In this document: piece after piece, positions 6,673-6,935 of the stretch
How positions within the stretch are numbered: position 1 is the stretch's first letter
Layout of the letters: every line of letters starts with the position of its first letter
Assembly (NCBI GenBank): GCA_021300125.1
Contig: JAJTHX010000136.1
Coordinates: forward strand, 1 to 6,935
Direction: 5' to 3'
Origin: Betaproteobacteria bacterium
Lineage (GTDB): Bacteria; Pseudomonadota; Gammaproteobacteria; Burkholderiales; SG8-41
DNA length: 6,935 nt
Translations under genes and position numbers: made by a program
The notes under the pieces: model-generated
Told to the model about the DNA's origin: nothing
The model's input: the letters and a program-made list of their open reading frames with translations, nothing else
Databases searched by the model: none

Positions 6673-6935
6673 TTATTCTATGCCTAAGCGTTTCAGAATC
6701 CCCAGATCATCGGCCCAGCCGGATTTGACCTTGACCCAGACCTCAAGAAATACCTTGCCACCGAAAAGCTTTTCCATGTCCTGACGTGCCTGGGTGGAGA
6801 TTTCCTTGAGCTTGGCTCCACCCTTGCCGATGACGATGCCCTTGTGCCCAGGCTTGTCGACGAGAATGCCTGCATGGATCCGGCGCAACCCGCCGTCGAG
6901 CTCGAATTTCTCGATTTCCACGGTCGCCGAATAGG
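6673..6935 (-). CDS. era: GTPase Era, C-terminal KH domain (5' part outside window)
   Basis: Era is an essential GTPase that binds the 3' end of 16S rRNA and helps mature the 30S subunit. Only the last 86 residues are visible, and the frame is open to the window edge, so the GTPase domain lies outside. The visible part is the KH domain: [10 protein letters not shown], then the GxxG loop in [10 protein letters not shown] (residues 34-43 of the visible part; GKGG at 36-39), [23 protein letters not shown], and the highly conserved GWADD (72-76) near the end. These align closely with the E. coli Era C-terminus. A GTG at 6921 is internal and is not the gene start. The stop is TAA, 32 bp before recO. 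Confidence 0.95.
   Translation of the reverse strand, partial: YSATVEIEKFELDGGLRRIHAGILVDKPGHKGIVIGKGGAKLKEISTQARQDMEKLFGGKVFLEVWVKVKSGWADDLGILKRLGIE

Larger units (their letters stand above)
641..6935 (-). other. Predicted polycistronic unit era-recO-pdxJ-acpS-nagZ-UDG-uvrC-pgsA
   Basis: Eight consecutive genes share the minus strand. The junctions, in transcription order, are +32, +21, +9, -4, +3, +7 and +15 bp. There is no room for a standard promoter plus leader at most of them, and no terminator-like hairpin with a T-run. The unit is open at the right edge, where era and probably genes such as rnc would lie upstream, as is common in proteobacteria. Its 3' end is pgsA, facing lexA. The operon is inferred from spacing only; internal promoters within coding sequence cannot be excluded. 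Confidence 0.7.

Overview
This window looks like ordinary, GC-rich proteobacterial core chromosome. It most likely comes from a gammaproteobacterium: the era-recO-pdxJ-acpS order is a familiar proteobacterial arrangement, the proteins read like gamma- and betaproteobacterial orthologues, and PdxJ resembles the Xanthomonas/Bacteroidetes-type subfamily rather than the E. coli type. The exact lineage cannot be fixed from the sequence alone. I see no mobile element, tRNA, rRNA, CRISPR array or phage gene, and I see no undescribed system.

Layout. The left edge holds most of lexA on the plus strand, with its extreme N-terminus outside the window. After a 64 bp convergent gap, everything else lies on the minus strand. 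In transcription order, from the right edge, these are era (C-terminal part only), recO, pdxJ, acpS, nagZ, a family 5 (UDGb-type) uracil-DNA glycosylase, uvrC and pgsA. Junctions between the eight genes are +32, +21, +9, -4, +3, +7 and +15 bp, so they probably form one long polycistronic unit whose promoter lies beyond the right edge.

Function. The minus-strand cluster mixes essential housekeeping with DNA repair. Era serves 30S ribosome maturation, PdxJ makes vitamin B6, AcpS activates acyl carrier protein, NagZ recycles cell wall and PgsA makes phosphatidylglycerol. RecO (recombinational repair), the uracil-DNA glycosylase (base excision) and UvrC (nucleotide excision) are the repair genes. 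LexA, the SOS repressor, converges on the cluster from the other side. I found no CTGT-N8-ACAG SOS box inside the window, so the co-location does not by itself show LexA control of these genes.

Points worth a second look are a perfect 22 bp palindrome inside the nagZ active-site codons, substitutions in the LexA recognition helix and in a uracil-DNA glycosylase motif, the PdxJ subfamily, and a very AT-rich 32 bp era-recO gap.
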